From JAFALK01 sp036500605 (GTDB taxonomy: Bacteria > Pseudomonadota > Gammaproteobacteria > Burkholderiales > Burkholderiaceae_C), in assembly GCA_036500605.1 (NCBI GenBank), contig DASYBU010000021.1:272947-336946 (forward strand): DNA of 64,000 nt, read 5' to 3'. The position numbers and the translations under genes were made by a program. Under the pieces are notes generated by a model. That model ran no database searches. It saw only the letters and a program-made list of their open reading frames with translations, and had not been told where the DNA came from. Below are positions 18,951 to 28,015 of this stretch, piece by piece. Numbering within the stretch: position 1 is the first letter of the stretch; each line of letters begins with the position of its first letter.

Positions 18951-18982
18951 AACAAAAAGGGCCAGCGATTGCTCGCTGGTCC
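18950..18982 (-). terminator. Intrinsic terminator of the Crp/Fnr-type gene
   Basis: On the minus strand the sequence forms ACCAGCGA-GCAA-TCGCTGGC (18980 to 18961) followed by a short T tract (18959-18955), about 35 bases after the stop at 19016. Confidence 0.75.
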
Positions 18983-19015
18983 TTCAGGTTTGAACGCCTC
19001 GAGGCGCGCTTTTCT

Positions 19016-19969
19016 TCACCCATATTGCGCGGCGCCTCGGTAACTCTTCCACGGGTCGGGGCGCGTGCTCGGGCTGCTCGAACCGTTCGATCCGAACGGA
19101 AGCAGGCGGTCGCACTCCAACTTCACGACCTCATAGCACTCGCAAGCGCGGTCTTCAAGACCGGCGCGGTCGAGCACTTCGATGTGGCCGCGTGCATAGC
19201 GGATCAGGCCGCTGCGTTGCAGCGCGAGCGCACAGGCGGTGACGCTTTCGCGGCGCACGCCCAGGCGACCGGCGAGCAGCTCCTGCGTGGTCTGCAGATC
19301 ATTGCCGCGCACGCGGTCCAGACTCAGGAGAATCAGTCGGCAGACCTGTTGGTCGACCGAGTGGTGGCGGTTGCAGGTGGCGGTTTGCGCCATCTGCGTC
19401 AGCAAGGCCTGCGTGTAATGCAGCAGCAATTGCATCAGCGCGCCACCGCGGTTGAATTCCTCGGTGAGGATCTGGCCCTTGATGCGATAACCCTGGCCGG
19501 CGCTCTGCACCACGGCGCGGCCGTTGGTGGAGGTGCCGCCCATCAGCACGGGCACGCCGACCACGCCGTCATTGCCGACCGTGGCGACTTCGGCGCAAGC
19601 GCCATCAGCCGTCAGGTTCTGCAGCGAAACGATCGCCGAGACCGGGAAGTACACATGGTTCAGGCTGCGACCGGACTCGTACAGCACCTGGCCGAGCGGC
19701 ATGTCCACCAGCTCGAGCTGGTGCGACCAACGCTGCAAGTCTTCGACGGGCAAAGCTTCGAGCAGCAGGTTGACTTGCTGTGCGCCCTCGTTCGGTGTGG
19801 CCGCGCTGGCGCGGCGGCTGACCGAACGGGATTGGGCGGGCCGGACTGCGTTGAAGGGCGCTTCGATCACATGCATAGCAACTTGCTCCATGAAGAACTG
19901 ATGGAAGTGATTCTTCCGTTCTGCATGGCGCCGGTCTGTCGGTGCGCTGGACAACTCTTGGTAAGACAT
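19016..19969 (-). CDS. Crp/Fnr-family transcriptional regulator
   Basis: Up to 317 residues. A cyclic-nucleotide-binding-like beta barrel covers roughly residues 70-200 (VLYESGRSLNHVYFPVSAIVSL, GNDGVVGVPVLMGG), followed by a winged helix-turn-helix (LLAGRLGVRRESVTACALALQRSGLIRYARGHI). The usual cAMP phosphate-binding arginine and the Fe-S cysteines are not evident, so the ligand is unknown. The ATG at 19969 has no clear ribosome site; an internal ATG at 19876 (MHVIEAPFN) has GGAGC about nine bases before it and may be the real start. Its place just upstream of the exopolysaccharide operon, same strand but with its own terminator, makes it a candidate regulator of that operon. Confidence 0.88.
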   Translation of the reverse strand: MSYQELSSAPTDRRHAERKNHFHQFFMEQVAMHVIEAPFNAVRPAQSRSVSRRASAATPNEGAQQVNLLLEALPVEDLQRWSHQLELVDMPLGQVLYESGRSLNHVYFPVSAIVSLQNLTADGACAEVATVGNDGVVGVPVLMGGTSTNGRAVVQSAGQGYRIKGQILTEEFNRGGALMQLLLHYTQALLTQMAQTATCNRHHSVDQQVCRLILLSLDRVRGNDLQTTQELLAGRLGVRRESVTACALALQRSGLIRYARGHIEVLDRAGLEDRACECYEVVKLECDRLLPFGSNGSSSPSTRPDPWKSYRGAAQYG

Positions 19970-20021
19970 TGACTACAGGATTTGCGTTCAGAAATAAGGC
20001 GGTCTTGGCATCAATCCCGCA

Positions 20022-20447
20022 TCAATCCCAGTACGGGCGCGTGCTGTAGTACTGGTGCACCTCTTCATGCCAATCGCGATCGGACATGCTGGGCCAGTGC
20101 TTCTTGTCGAAGCTCGGTGCGTTGTCGAAATACTCCTTGTCGACGTTCATCACGAAGCAGTCGCGTTCAGCATCGAGCGTCAGGGCCGACCAGGGAATTG
20201 CGAACAGCCGCTCACCAAAGGCGAAGAAACCACCCGAGCGCATCACCGCATAGGCCACCAGACCAAGTTCGACGTCGAGCGTGACTTCCTCGATATAGCC
20301 GAGCGTTTCTTCCTCGTGGTTGACGACACGCTTGTCGATCATGGCGCCGGCGCCTTGCAGGCGCGGCCCTGGGCCGCCATCGGGTGCGGCGTGCAGCAGG
20401 CCGCGGTAGCGTTGGTCGATCTGGTAGCTGTCCAGGGTGTTCATCAT
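20022..20447 (-). CDS. PRC-barrel domain protein
   Basis: 141 residues from the ATG at 20447 (MMNTLDSYQ), with GGAGAAG upstream; a second ATG follows immediately. Residues ~30-110 fit a PRC-barrel: GAMIDKRVVNHEEETLGYIEEVTLDVELGLVAYAVM, then GGFFAFGERLFAIPWSAL. The C-terminus is acidic and aromatic (HWPSMSDRDWHEEVHQYY). Such proteins often appear with stress genes such as CsbD and BON proteins. No enzymatic function is suggested. Confidence 0.85.
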   Translation of the reverse strand: MMNTLDSYQIDQRYRGLLHAAPDGGPGPRLQGAGAMIDKRVVNHEEETLGYIEEVTLDVELGLVAYAVMRSGGFFAFGERLFAIPWSALTLDAERDCFVMNVDKEYFDNAPSFDKKHWPSMSDRDWHEEVHQYYSTRPYWD

Positions 20448-20528
20448 CAAAACTTCTCCATCGCGGTTGCGACGCCGATGCAGCGCCGTGCCCGCCTCAA
20501 GGGCAAGCGCCATGCCCAAGGCGCCGGA

Positions 20529-20783
20529 TCAGCCGTTTCGGCCTGTCTTGTTACGCAACCGTTCGTAAGCGCCATGCATAACGGGCCCCTTGTCGGTGTC
20601 GACGAGGCCGCGCTTCACATCACGGTAGGCCTGCTCCACGGTCTCGTCGTTCTTCTGTGCCGTGCTGTTCTGCGAGGATTCATCCGCCTCGTGCGGCAGC
20701 GGCGGCACCTTGTTGCCGGAAATACTGACGCTGGTCCGCGCTGACTTGCCGAAGGCGCCGCGGCGTTGGGTGGGATGGGCCAT
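20529..20783 (-). CDS. Small hypothetical protein, 84 residues
   Basis: Hydrophilic, without cysteine or membrane segment. It contains a segment EQAYRDVKRGLVDTDKGPVMHGAYERL that looks like a short conserved helical domain. AGGAGA lies eight bases before the ATG, which strongly supports the start. It is divergent from the small gene at 20923. The family is not recognised; similar small proteins accompany stress genes in Burkholderiales, but this is only an impression. Confidence 0.65.
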   Translation of the reverse strand: MAHPTQRRGAFGKSARTSVSISGNKVPPLPHEADESSQNSTAQKNDETVEQAYRDVKRGLVDTDKGPVMHGAYERLRNKTGRNG

Positions 20784-20922
20784 GCTTGTTCTCCTGTTGT
20801 TTCCTGTTGTGTCTCAGAGGGGCAAGCAAGGTGCCCGCGCCGTTCCGCATGCCGTCGCGCCTGCCGTCGGGCATTCCGATTGCCCGGACAAGGCACCCGC
20901 AATTGCCGCAAAGGAAACCGTC

Positions 20923-21117
20923 ATGAGACAGACACAGAAAAACGAGTCCGACGAGGTTCGCAATCTCTCGACTGCGCGCCGGCCCAAGCACAAGCGGGAT
21001 CTGTCCGATCGCGATGAACGCCATGAAGATGAGAACCTCACGTCGGTGGCCGGCGAGGAAGATCCCGGCAGCGCCGATGAGGAGCTGCGAGAGAAGGAGC
21101 CGGGACGAGACGTTTAA
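20923..21117 (+). CDS. Small highly charged hypothetical protein, 64 residues
   Basis: MRQTQKNESDEVRNLSTARR onward, almost entirely Glu, Asp, Lys and Arg, likely disordered. AAAGGA lies before the ATG at 20923. It diverges from the 84-residue gene with a 139-base shared upstream region. No known domain. It may be a stress-associated hydrophilin-like protein, but this is inferred from composition alone. Confidence 0.55.
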   Translation: MRQTQKNESDEVRNLSTARRPKHKRDLSDRDERHEDENLTSVAGEEDPGSADEELREKEPGRDV

Positions 21118-21148
21118 GCAGCGTCAGCTTGGCTCGTGGGTCAGCGCT

Positions 21149-22561
21149 TCAGGCCGCCGCGCGGCGCCGCTGGTCACAAGGCTCGATGCGCAGCATCTGC
21201 CGGTACTTGGTGACAGTGCGGCGCGCCACGTCGAGGCCTTGCGCGTTCAGGCGGCGCGCAATCTCGGCATCCGAGAGCGCAACGCCGGGCGCCTCGGCCT
21301 CGAGCATCTGCTGCACCAAGCCGCGGATCGCCGTCGGCGAGCATTCACTGCCATTGCGATTGATGTGAGCGCGCGAGAAGAAATGCTTGAGCTCGAAGAC
21401 GCCACCGGGCGTGGCCATGTACTTGTTGCTGGTCACGCGCGAGACGGTCGACTCATGCATGCCGAGCTCGTCGGCAATCTCCCGCAGGCCCAGCGGCCTC
21501 ATCGCCATCGGGCCGTAGTCGAGGAAATGCCGCTGCCGGTCAATGATCGCCTGCGCCACATTGGCAATCGTCGAGAAGCGCTGCTCGATATTGCGCACGG
21601 TCCAGCGCGCCTCCTGCAGATGATCGGCCAGCTCCTGCGTGCCGCCGCCCGCCGCGTGCGTGTGCGCATGCCGCTGCAGCAGATCCACATAAGTCTTGTT
21701 GAGGCTGACCTTGGGCACGACCGAGGCGTTCAGCACCGCGGTCCAGCGGCCGCGCTTCTTGCGCACCAGCACATCGGGTGTGATGTAGCGCGTCTGTGCG
21801 AGGCCATGGCGCCAGCCGGGGCGCGGGTCCATGTGGCGAATGTGCCGGCAGGCCAGGTCCAGCTGCGAGGCCGAACAGCCGAGCTCGCGCGCCATGCCGG
21901 CCCACTGGTGGCGCGCCATCGCCTGCAGGCCGTGGTCGATGATGGCTGAGACGAGCGCGCGTTCTTCGAGACTGTCGATCGTGGTCAGTTGCAGCTGCAG
22001 GCATTCCTTCAGATCGCGCGCGCCCACGCCGAGCGGATCGAGCGATTGAACGTGGCGCAGTGCGGCCTGAAGTTCGCGCAGCTCGGGCTTCGGCGTCAAG
22101 GAACCCGGCGGCAGCAGCTCTTCAAGCGGCGTGCGCAGATAGCCGTCTTCATCGAGCGAGTCGATGACCGCATGCGCCAGCGCCAGCTCGCGCGTGGACA
22201 AACGCATCAAGGACAACTGGAAATGCAGATGCTCGGCCAGGCTGCTCACGCAAGGCAGGAAGTCGAGCGCGCTGACATCGCCGCCTTCGTTCAGGCGCGC
22301 GGACTGCGTGCCGTCGCCGACCCAGGGCTCATGATCGGCATCGAGGACGCTGCTCTCGCCCTCCTCCACTTCGATCTCGGCGCCGGCATCGGCGTCCGAC
22401 TCGGGCTCGAAATCCAGAAAGGGATTGCGGCCCTGCAGGGCCGCAATCTCGAGATTGAAATCCAGCGACGAGAGCTGCAGCAGGCGCACCGCTTGTTGCA
22501 GGCGGGGTGAGAGCGTCTGCGCCTGGGCTTGCTTGGCGTGGAGCGTGAGGTGAAGGTTCAT
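21149..22561 (-). CDS. rpoN: RNA polymerase sigma-54 factor
   Basis: 470 residues. Region I: MNLHLTLHAKQAQAQTLSPRLQQAVRLLQLS, the Gln- and Leu-rich activator-interaction segment. Region II is acidic (EPESDADAGAEIEVEEGES). The core-binding and DNA-binding parts include LGMHESTVSRVTSNKYM and the RpoN box ARRTVTKYR. I chose the ATG at 22561 because the family signature begins there, although the ribosome site is poor (GAGG only two bases away). The usual neighbours of housekeeping rpoN (lptB, hpf) are absent, so this is probably an additional copy dedicated to a subset of genes, perhaps with the NtrC-type activator at 28329. Confidence 0.95.
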   Translation of the reverse strand: MNLHLTLHAKQAQAQTLSPRLQQAVRLLQLSSLDFNLEIAALQGRNPFLDFEPESDADAGAEIEVEEGESSVLDADHEPWVGDGTQSARLNEGGDVSALDFLPCVSSLAEHLHFQLSLMRLSTRELALAHAVIDSLDEDGYLRTPLEELLPPGSLTPKPELRELQAALRHVQSLDPLGVGARDLKECLQLQLTTIDSLEERALVSAIIDHGLQAMARHQWAGMARELGCSASQLDLACRHIRHMDPRPGWRHGLAQTRYITPDVLVRKKRGRWTAVLNASVVPKVSLNKTYVDLLQRHAHTHAAGGGTQELADHLQEARWTVRNIEQRFSTIANVAQAIIDRQRHFLDYGPMAMRPLGLREIADELGMHESTVSRVTSNKYMATPGGVFELKHFFSRAHINRNGSECSPTAIRGLVQQMLEAEAPGVALSDAEIARRLNAQGLDVARRTVTKYRQMLRIEPCDQRRRAAA

Positions 22562-22600
22562 GTCCTCGGGCGCCGCAAGCTCCGTGCCGAGGACATGCCT

Positions 22601-22609
22601 TTTGTAGGA
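22601..22609. promoter_or_regulatory. Motif TTTGTAGGA between rpoN and the phospholipase-D gene
   Basis: Exact copy of the recurring 9-mer (reverse orientation on the plus strand), 40 bases upstream of the rpoN start and 210 upstream of the divergent gene at 22819. Confidence 0.5.
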
Positions 22610-22818
22610 AAAACGGAAACTTCCCCGAGCCGGGGGCCTCTTTGGGGCGCGCACGCTTTCACTTCGCCGCGCGTCGCGTCGTCCTTACGTACCGATCCCG
22701 TCCAAAATTTGCGGCAAGCGAGCGGCAATCTGCGTGCCTGCTTTATGCATACGGTGTGCGCTGGACCTCAAAGTTACCAAAGAATTACAGCGGGCGCGCC
22801 GATTGCCTGCGCCGAGGC

Positions 22819-24042
22819 ATGGACCTGCACTTCCCCGCCGCCTCCATTGAGAACCGCCAGCGCCGCGCGCTCATGCGCAGCCTGAGCCGTCCCCTGCTGA
22901 ACGGCAACCATGTGGAACTGCTTCAGGACGGCCCGGAAACCTTTGCCGCCATGTTCGAGGCGGTGGCCGAGGCGCACGACCATATCAATGTGGCGAGCTA
23001 CATCGTCGACGCCGAAGGCCCGGGCCAGGAGTTGCTGAGCCGGCTCGTGGCGCGGCGGCGCCAGGGGATCGAAGTCAACCTCGCCTTCGACAGCGTGGGC
23101 TCCTTCGGCACCTCGCGCCGGGTCTTCGAGGCGCTGCGCCGCGACGGCATCACGCTGCTGGAGCACCGCCCCTTGAGTGTGATGAAGACCTGGCTCGACA
23201 AGGCGCTGCAATGGCGCAACCACCGCAAGCTGATGATCGTGGATGGCAGCACGGGCTTCATCGGCGGGCTCAATATCAGCGGCGTGTATTCGGGCTCAAT
23301 ATCAGCGGGCTCGGCTCCGTGCAGTCATACCGTTAGCGACAGCAGCACCGACACCAACTGGCGAGACACCCACGTGCGCGTGCAAGGCCCCGTGGTCGGC
23401 GAGCTGCAGCGGCTCTTCGTCGACCATTGGCAGCGCCATGCCGGCCACCTGCCCGGGCCGGCCTGCTATTTCCCGACCTCGCGCAAGGTCGGTGGCCAGC
23501 GTGCCGGCGTGGCGGCTTCCGAATGCGGGCGCGGCCGCAATGATTTCTACCGGGCGCTGCTGGCCAGCATCGGCACGGCGCGCAGCCGCGCGTGGATCAC
23601 GACCGCCTACTTTGTCCCGCCGCGGCGTCTGCTGAGTGCGCTGACGAAAGCGTCGCAGCGCGGGGTCGACGTGCAATTGCTGCTGCCGGGCCGCAGCGAC
23701 TGCTGGGCGCCGCTGCATGCCGGGCGCTGGCACTACGGCCACCTGCTGCGGGCCGGCGTGCGCATCCACGAGCGGCACGACCGCGTGCTGCACGCCAAGA
23801 CGGCCGTGATCGACGGCGTCTGGGCCTCGGTCGGCTCCAGCAATCTGGACTGGTGCAGCCTCGTGCACAACGCCGAGGCCAATCTGGTCGTGCTGGACGC
23901 GCCTTTTGCGCAGCGCATGGAGGAGATGTTCACCCTTGACGTGGCGCAGTCGCGCGAGGTGCTGCTGCAACGCTGGAACGGGCGCGGCAGCCTGGACCGG
24001 CTCAAGGAGTGGACAGCGACCCGTTTCGAGTCGCTGCTCTGA
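22819..24042 (+). CDS. Phospholipase D / cardiolipin synthase family protein
   Basis: 407 residues from the ATG at 22819. Two HKD motifs: HRKLMIVDGSTGFIGG at ~135 and HAKTAVIDGVWASVGSSNLD at ~325, the paired active site of cardiolipin synthases. DTHVRVQGPVV and YFVPPRRLLSALTKAS are further family blocks. It has no clear N-terminal membrane helices, like ClsB-type enzymes. It probably makes cardiolipin or another phosphatidyl-transfer product at the inner membrane. Just after the first HKD motif, a 17-base sequence occurs twice in different frames (23266 and 23292). The stop overlaps the antiporter start (TGATG). Confidence 0.9.
   Translation: MDLHFPAASIENRQRRALMRSLSRPLLNGNHVELLQDGPETFAAMFEAVAEAHDHINVASYIVDAEGPGQELLSRLVARRRQGIEVNLAFDSVGSFGTSRRVFEALRRDGITLLEHRPLSVMKTWLDKALQWRNHRKLMIVDGSTGFIGGLNISGVYSGSISAGSAPCSHTVSDSSTDTNWRDTHVRVQGPVVGELQRLFVDHWQRHAGHLPGPACYFPTSRKVGGQRAGVAASECGRGRNDFYRALLASIGTARSRAWITTAYFVPPRRLLSALTKASQRGVDVQLLLPGRSDCWAPLHAGRWHYGHLLRAGVRIHERHDRVLHAKTAVIDGVWASVGSSNLDWCSLVHNAEANLVVLDAPFAQRMEEMFTLDVAQSREVLLQRWNGRGSLDRLKEWTATRFESLL
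23266..23308 (+). repeat. 17-base direct repeat inside the phospholipase-D gene
   Basis: GGGCTCAATATCAGCGG at 23266-23282 and again at 23292-23308. The offset of 26 bases is not a multiple of three, so the copies are read in different frames (GLNISG and then SGSISAG). Confidence 0.8.
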
Positions 24043-25304
24043 TGCTGCAGGTGCTGCCGATCACCGCCGCCCTGCTGCTCGCCGGCGCTGTGCTGGTGAC
24101 GATGGCGTTAGCGGAACCGCTGGTGCGGCGCCTGCCGCTGTCGCCCGCGCTGGTCTACCTGCTCTGCGGGTGGCTGGCCGGCTGGCTCGCCACGCCGCCG
24201 CTGCCCGATCTGGACCTGGAGATGCAAGCCCCGCTGATCCGACTGCTCAGCGAGATCGCGGTGCTGCTTTCGCTCTTTGCGATCGGCCTGAAGATCCGCG
24301 TGGCCGCCACCTGGCCGGCCTGGCGCGTGCCGGTTTTGCTCGCCACGGTCGGCATGATTTGGTCCGTGGCGCTGGCCACGCTCGTGGCCTGGCTGCTGCT
24401 GCCGCTGTCCTGGCCGCTGGCGCTGCTTTTGGCGGCCATGCTCGCGCCGACCGACCCGGTGCTGGCCTCCGACGTGCAGATCCACCACCAGGACGACCGT
24501 GACGGCCTGCGCGTGGCGCTCAGCGCCGAGGGGGCGCTCAATGACGCCACCGCCTACCCCGTGGTGATGCTGGCCCTGGGCCTGCTGGGCATGCACGAGC
24601 TCGGCGACCACGGCAGCCGCTGGCTGACGCTCGATGTGATCTGGTCCGTGGCCGCCGGTGGCGCCTTGGGCGTGGCCTGCGGGCGCGGCCTGGGCTGGGC
24701 GATGCAGAGAAAGCTCGAGGCCGGCGCGCAGCCCGATTGGGATGAGTTGCTCTACCTCGGCGCCATCGCCCTCACCTACGGCCTGGCCCTGGTCCTGCAG
24801 GTCTCGCCCTTCCTGGCCGTGTTTGCCACGGGGGCGACCTTGCTGCGCCAGCACCCGGCCGAGAAACCCGAGCCGGTGGCGCGCGAGCTCGGGGATCAGC
24901 TGCAGAATTTTGGCGCGCATTGCGAACGGCTGGTCGAGGTGCTGATGGTGCTGCTGATCGGCGCGGCGCTGCCGCACATCAGCTGGAGCCTGGGCGTCGT
25001 GGGCTTTGCGCTGCTGATGCTGATCGTGGTGCGCCCGGCCAGCGTGTTCCTGAGCCTGCCGCGTTCCGTGCTGCCGCCGGTGCAGCGCAATCTGGCCGCC
25101 TGGTTCGGCATCCGCGGCGTCGGTTCGATCTTTTATCTGACCATGTCCATGCAGCAAGGCGTGGGCGGCATCTCCGCGGAGGTTCTTGTATCCGCCTGTC
25201 TCAGTTGTATCGCCTTGTCCATCGCCTTGCATGGGATTTCATCCACACCCCTGATGAGCTTCTACCAAAACCACCGAACGTCTCGACGCAAACGCACCGC
25301 CTGA
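24042..25304 (+). CDS. Cation:proton antiporter (CPA1/NhaP family)
   Basis: 420 residues from the ATG at 24042, which overlaps the upstream stop (TGATG). A GTG at 24009 is an alternative. About twelve membrane segments; the ion-binding core is visible as APTDPVLASDVQ and LSAEGALNDATAYPVVML, matching the TDP and END/GAND motifs of Na+/H+ antiporters. GIRGVGSIFYLTM is the conserved late helix. It exchanges Na+ or K+ for protons across the inner membrane. Coupled to the phospholipid enzyme upstream, suggesting a shared response to ionic or pH stress. Confidence 0.92.
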   Translation: MLQVLPITAALLLAGAVLVTMALAEPLVRRLPLSPALVYLLCGWLAGWLATPPLPDLDLEMQAPLIRLLSEIAVLLSLFAIGLKIRVAATWPAWRVPVLLATVGMIWSVALATLVAWLLLPLSWPLALLLAAMLAPTDPVLASDVQIHHQDDRDGLRVALSAEGALNDATAYPVVMLALGLLGMHELGDHGSRWLTLDVIWSVAAGGALGVACGRGLGWAMQRKLEAGAQPDWDELLYLGAIALTYGLALVLQVSPFLAVFATGATLLRQHPAEKPEPVARELGDQLQNFGAHCERLVEVLMVLLIGAALPHISWSLGVVGFALLMLIVVRPASVFLSLPRSVLPPVQRNLAAWFGIRGVGSIFYLTMSMQQGVGGISAEVLVSACLSCIALSIALHGISSTPLMSFYQNHRTSRRKRTA

Positions 25305-25314
25305 CGAGGCGCCC

Positions 25315-25350
25315 TCCTACAAATTCAGCCATGCAGCACTGCTAGCCTAG
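25315..25350 (+). promoter_or_regulatory. TCCTACAAA motif and CTAG-type -10 before the sensor kinase
   Basis: TCCTACAAA at 25315-25323, in the 53-base gap between the antiporter and the sensor kinase. GCTAGCCTAG at 25341-25350 is only a loose match to a sigma-S-like -10, and its closeness to the ATG at 25358 would leave a very short leader. Confidence 0.45.
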
Positions 25351-25357
25351 TGCTTGC

Positions 25358-28015
25358 ATGAAGCTGCCCGCCACAAAACTCGTTTCCCTGCAGACTTATC
25401 TCTGCGCCGTGATGCTGGTCGCCACGGTGCCGCTGGCGCTTTTGCTGGCCTACCAGGTCTTCAGCAGCCTGCAGACGCAGCACCAGCGCATGCGCGACGA
25501 ATTGCAGCGTACGGCCCTGCTGGTGACATCTTCCGTCGAGCACGATCTGGAAGCGCGGGCGCCGGGCACCCGTTCCGTCGCCCGCTCAGACACCGCCCAC
25601 TGGCAGCGCCTGCTCGACAGCAGCGCCCCGCCCGGCGGCTTCATCCAGCTCAGCGACAGCAGCGGCCGGCCGATCTCGGCTTCCGAAGGCGTGTCGCTGC
25701 TGGCTTCCTCCGATTCCGCCCTCTACAGCGTCACCCAGACCGTGCCGGGGACCGACTGGCGCATCGACGTGAGCGTGCCCGCCGCCGTGCTCGACGACGC
25801 GGAGCGCCGCATGCTGCTGGCGGCGATGGCCACCATCGCGGCCGGCCTGCTGCTGGGCCTGGGCCTGGCGACGCTGGCGGCACGCCGCATCAGCGACCCG
25901 CTGCGCGAACTGGCCACCGGTGGCCCCGGGCCCGCCCGCCGCACACGTGTGCAGGAGGTGGCCTGGCTGCGCGAGGCGCTGACCGAGAGCCAGACCCAGC
26001 AGGCGCAGGCGCAGGCCAGCCTGCAACGCAAGGCGACCGAGTTCGAGACCCTGTTTGCCAGCACGCCGATCGGTTTGGCCGTGCTGCGCGAAGGCGTGGC
26101 CGAGGACATGCGCAACGCCGCGATGAGCCTGCTCTTCGCCCACGGCCGAACGCTCTACCTCGACGGACAGCCGCTTGCCCGCGATCAGCAGCCGCTGCAG
26201 CGCGCGGCTGCCACCGGCCAGCCCGTGGGCCCGCTGGAGCTGGAGTTGCGCGAGCGCGGCGATCTCGGCGACGGCAAGGCCCCGCGCCATGTGCTGATGC
26301 AGGCCGTGCCTTTGCTCGACGCCAACGGCCAGGTGCAGGGCGCGCTCGAAAGCGCGGTCGACATCACCGCGCGCAAAACGGCCGAGCAACGCGTGCTGCA
26401 GGCCGATCGGCAATTGCAGGAAAGCCAGCGCCTGATCGACTTGGCGCAGGAAGCCGGCGAGGTCGGCTTCTTCAGCATCGACGCCGGCGCCACGACCTGG
26501 ACGCCGGGGCAGGCGCGGCTGTTCGGCTTTGACGGCCTGGCCGGCTCGCCCGGCTCAGCAGGCTCTCCCGGTACGCTCGGCGATCTGCTGGAGCGCATCC
26601 ACGAGGAGGATCGCAGCGCGGTGGAAGACGGCCTGCGCGCGATGGTCGAACACCGCCGCGACCGCAGCACGCTGGAATTCCGCGTCAATCTTCCCGATGG
26701 CGGCACGAACTGGCTCTCGAGCCGCGTGCTGATGAACTTTGATGGCGAGGGCCGGCCGCAGCAACTGGTCGGCGCCACGCTCAACGTCAACGAACAGAAG
26801 AGCCTGGAGCTCGAACGCCAGACGCTCGCCTCGCTCGAACAGCGCGCGCGCATCGAAGCCGAGGCCGCCAACCGCGCCAAGGATGAATTCATCGCGATGC
26901 TCGGGCATGAGCTGCGCAACCCGCTCGGCGCGATCGGCTCGGCGGCCGAGGTGCTGAACCAGCTTTCCAGCGGCGCCAATGTGGTCAACGAGCGCGTGGA
27001 CATCGACCTCGGCGTCAGCGCACGCGCCATCATTGCAAGGCAGACGAACCATCTCGCGCGGCTCGTCGACGATCTGCTCGATGTCGGCCGCGTCATCTCG
27101 GGCAAGGTGATCCTGCATCGCCAGCCCTTCGACCTGGCCGCGCTGATGGAACGCGCGGTCGAGAACTTCCGCGTCACCGGCGCTCTTGAGCACCACGATG
27201 TGCGGGTACACAGCGCTGAGGTCTGGGTGGAGGCTGACAGCACGCGGATCGAGCAGGTGATCAACAACCTGCTGGGCAACGCGCTCAAGTACACACCGGC
27301 GGGGCGGCGCATCGAGCTCACGCTGCAATCGCACAACGGCCACGCCTTCATCGAGGTGCGCGACGAAGGCGACGGCATCTCGCCCGTGCTGCTGCCACAT
27401 GTGTTCGATCTGTTCGTGCAGGGCGAGCGCTCGCTCGACCGCGGCGCGGGCGGCCTCGGTATCGGGCTGACACTCGTGCGCCGACTCGTGGAAATGCACG
27501 GCGGCACCGTCACGGTCGAGAGCTCGCCGGCCGGCAGTACTTTCACCGTTCAGCTGGCCGAGCTTCCCGCCAATGTGGTGTCGTCGTTCGTGCCGGCGGC
27601 CTGCGAGCCCGAGGCGCACTGCCGCCTGTGCCGCGTGCTGGTGATCGAAGACAACGAGGATGCGCGCGACACCTTGCGCACCCTGCTGGAGCTTGACGGC
27701 CACAGCGTGGCCACGGCCGAGACGGGCCCGCAAGGCCTCGATCTGCTGCTCGGCGAACGGCCCGATGTGGCCATCGTCGACATCGGCCTGCCCGGCCTGA
27801 GCGGCTTCGAGCTCGCCAAACTTTGCCGACGCGCCGGTTATGCGGGCCAGTTGCTCGCGCTCTCCGGCTACAGCAGCGATGCCGATGTGGCGCAAGCCCT
27901 GCGCAACGGCTTTGACGCGCATCTGGCCAAGCCCGTCGATTCGCAAAGGCTGCGCCGGCTCATGGCCGATGCGCCGAATGTGGCGGCGGCCCATGCAAAC
28001 GCGCACGGCGGATGA
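25358..28015 (+). CDS. Hybrid sensor histidine kinase with C-terminal receiver domain
   Basis: 885 residues. Two membrane helices (about 13-35 and 150-170) flank a periplasmic sensor. A HAMP-like segment follows (AARRISDPLRELATG), then PAS-like regions, with an SPGSAGSPG linker near 400. HisKA: MLGHELRNPLGAIGSAAEVL, phospho-accepting His at 517. HATPase: NNLLGNALKYTP (N box), DEGDGISP (G1) and GGLGIGLTLVRRLVE (G2). The C-terminal receiver has EDNEDARD and phospho-acceptor Asp 808 in VAIVDIGLPG, with KPVD lysine. No Hpt domain is present, so a separate transfer partner may exist. The NtrC-type regulator 310 bases downstream is a plausible final target. Confidence 0.93.
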   Translation: MKLPATKLVSLQTYLCAVMLVATVPLALLLAYQVFSSLQTQHQRMRDELQRTALLVTSSVEHDLEARAPGTRSVARSDTAHWQRLLDSSAPPGGFIQLSDSSGRPISASEGVSLLASSDSALYSVTQTVPGTDWRIDVSVPAAVLDDAERRMLLAAMATIAAGLLLGLGLATLAARRISDPLRELATGGPGPARRTRVQEVAWLREALTESQTQQAQAQASLQRKATEFETLFASTPIGLAVLREGVAEDMRNAAMSLLFAHGRTLYLDGQPLARDQQPLQRAAATGQPVGPLELELRERGDLGDGKAPRHVLMQAVPLLDANGQVQGALESAVDITARKTAEQRVLQADRQLQESQRLIDLAQEAGEVGFFSIDAGATTWTPGQARLFGFDGLAGSPGSAGSPGTLGDLLERIHEEDRSAVEDGLRAMVEHRRDRSTLEFRVNLPDGGTNWLSSRVLMNFDGEGRPQQLVGATLNVNEQKSLELERQTLASLEQRARIEAEAANRAKDEFIAMLGHELRNPLGAIGSAAEVLNQLSSGANVVNERVDIDLGVSARAIIARQTNHLARLVDDLLDVGRVISGKVILHRQPFDLAALMERAVENFRVTGALEHHDVRVHSAEVWVEADSTRIEQVINNLLGNALKYTPAGRRIELTLQSHNGHAFIEVRDEGDGISPVLLPHVFDLFVQGERSLDRGAGGLGIGLTLVRRLVEMHGGTVTVESSPAGSTFTVQLAELPANVVSSFVPAACEPEAHCRLCRVLVIEDNEDARDTLRTLLELDGHSVATAETGPQGLDLLLGERPDVAIVDIGLPGLSGFELAKLCRRAGYAGQLLALSGYSSDADVAQALRNGFDAHLAKPVDSQRLRRLMADAPNVAAAHANAHGG

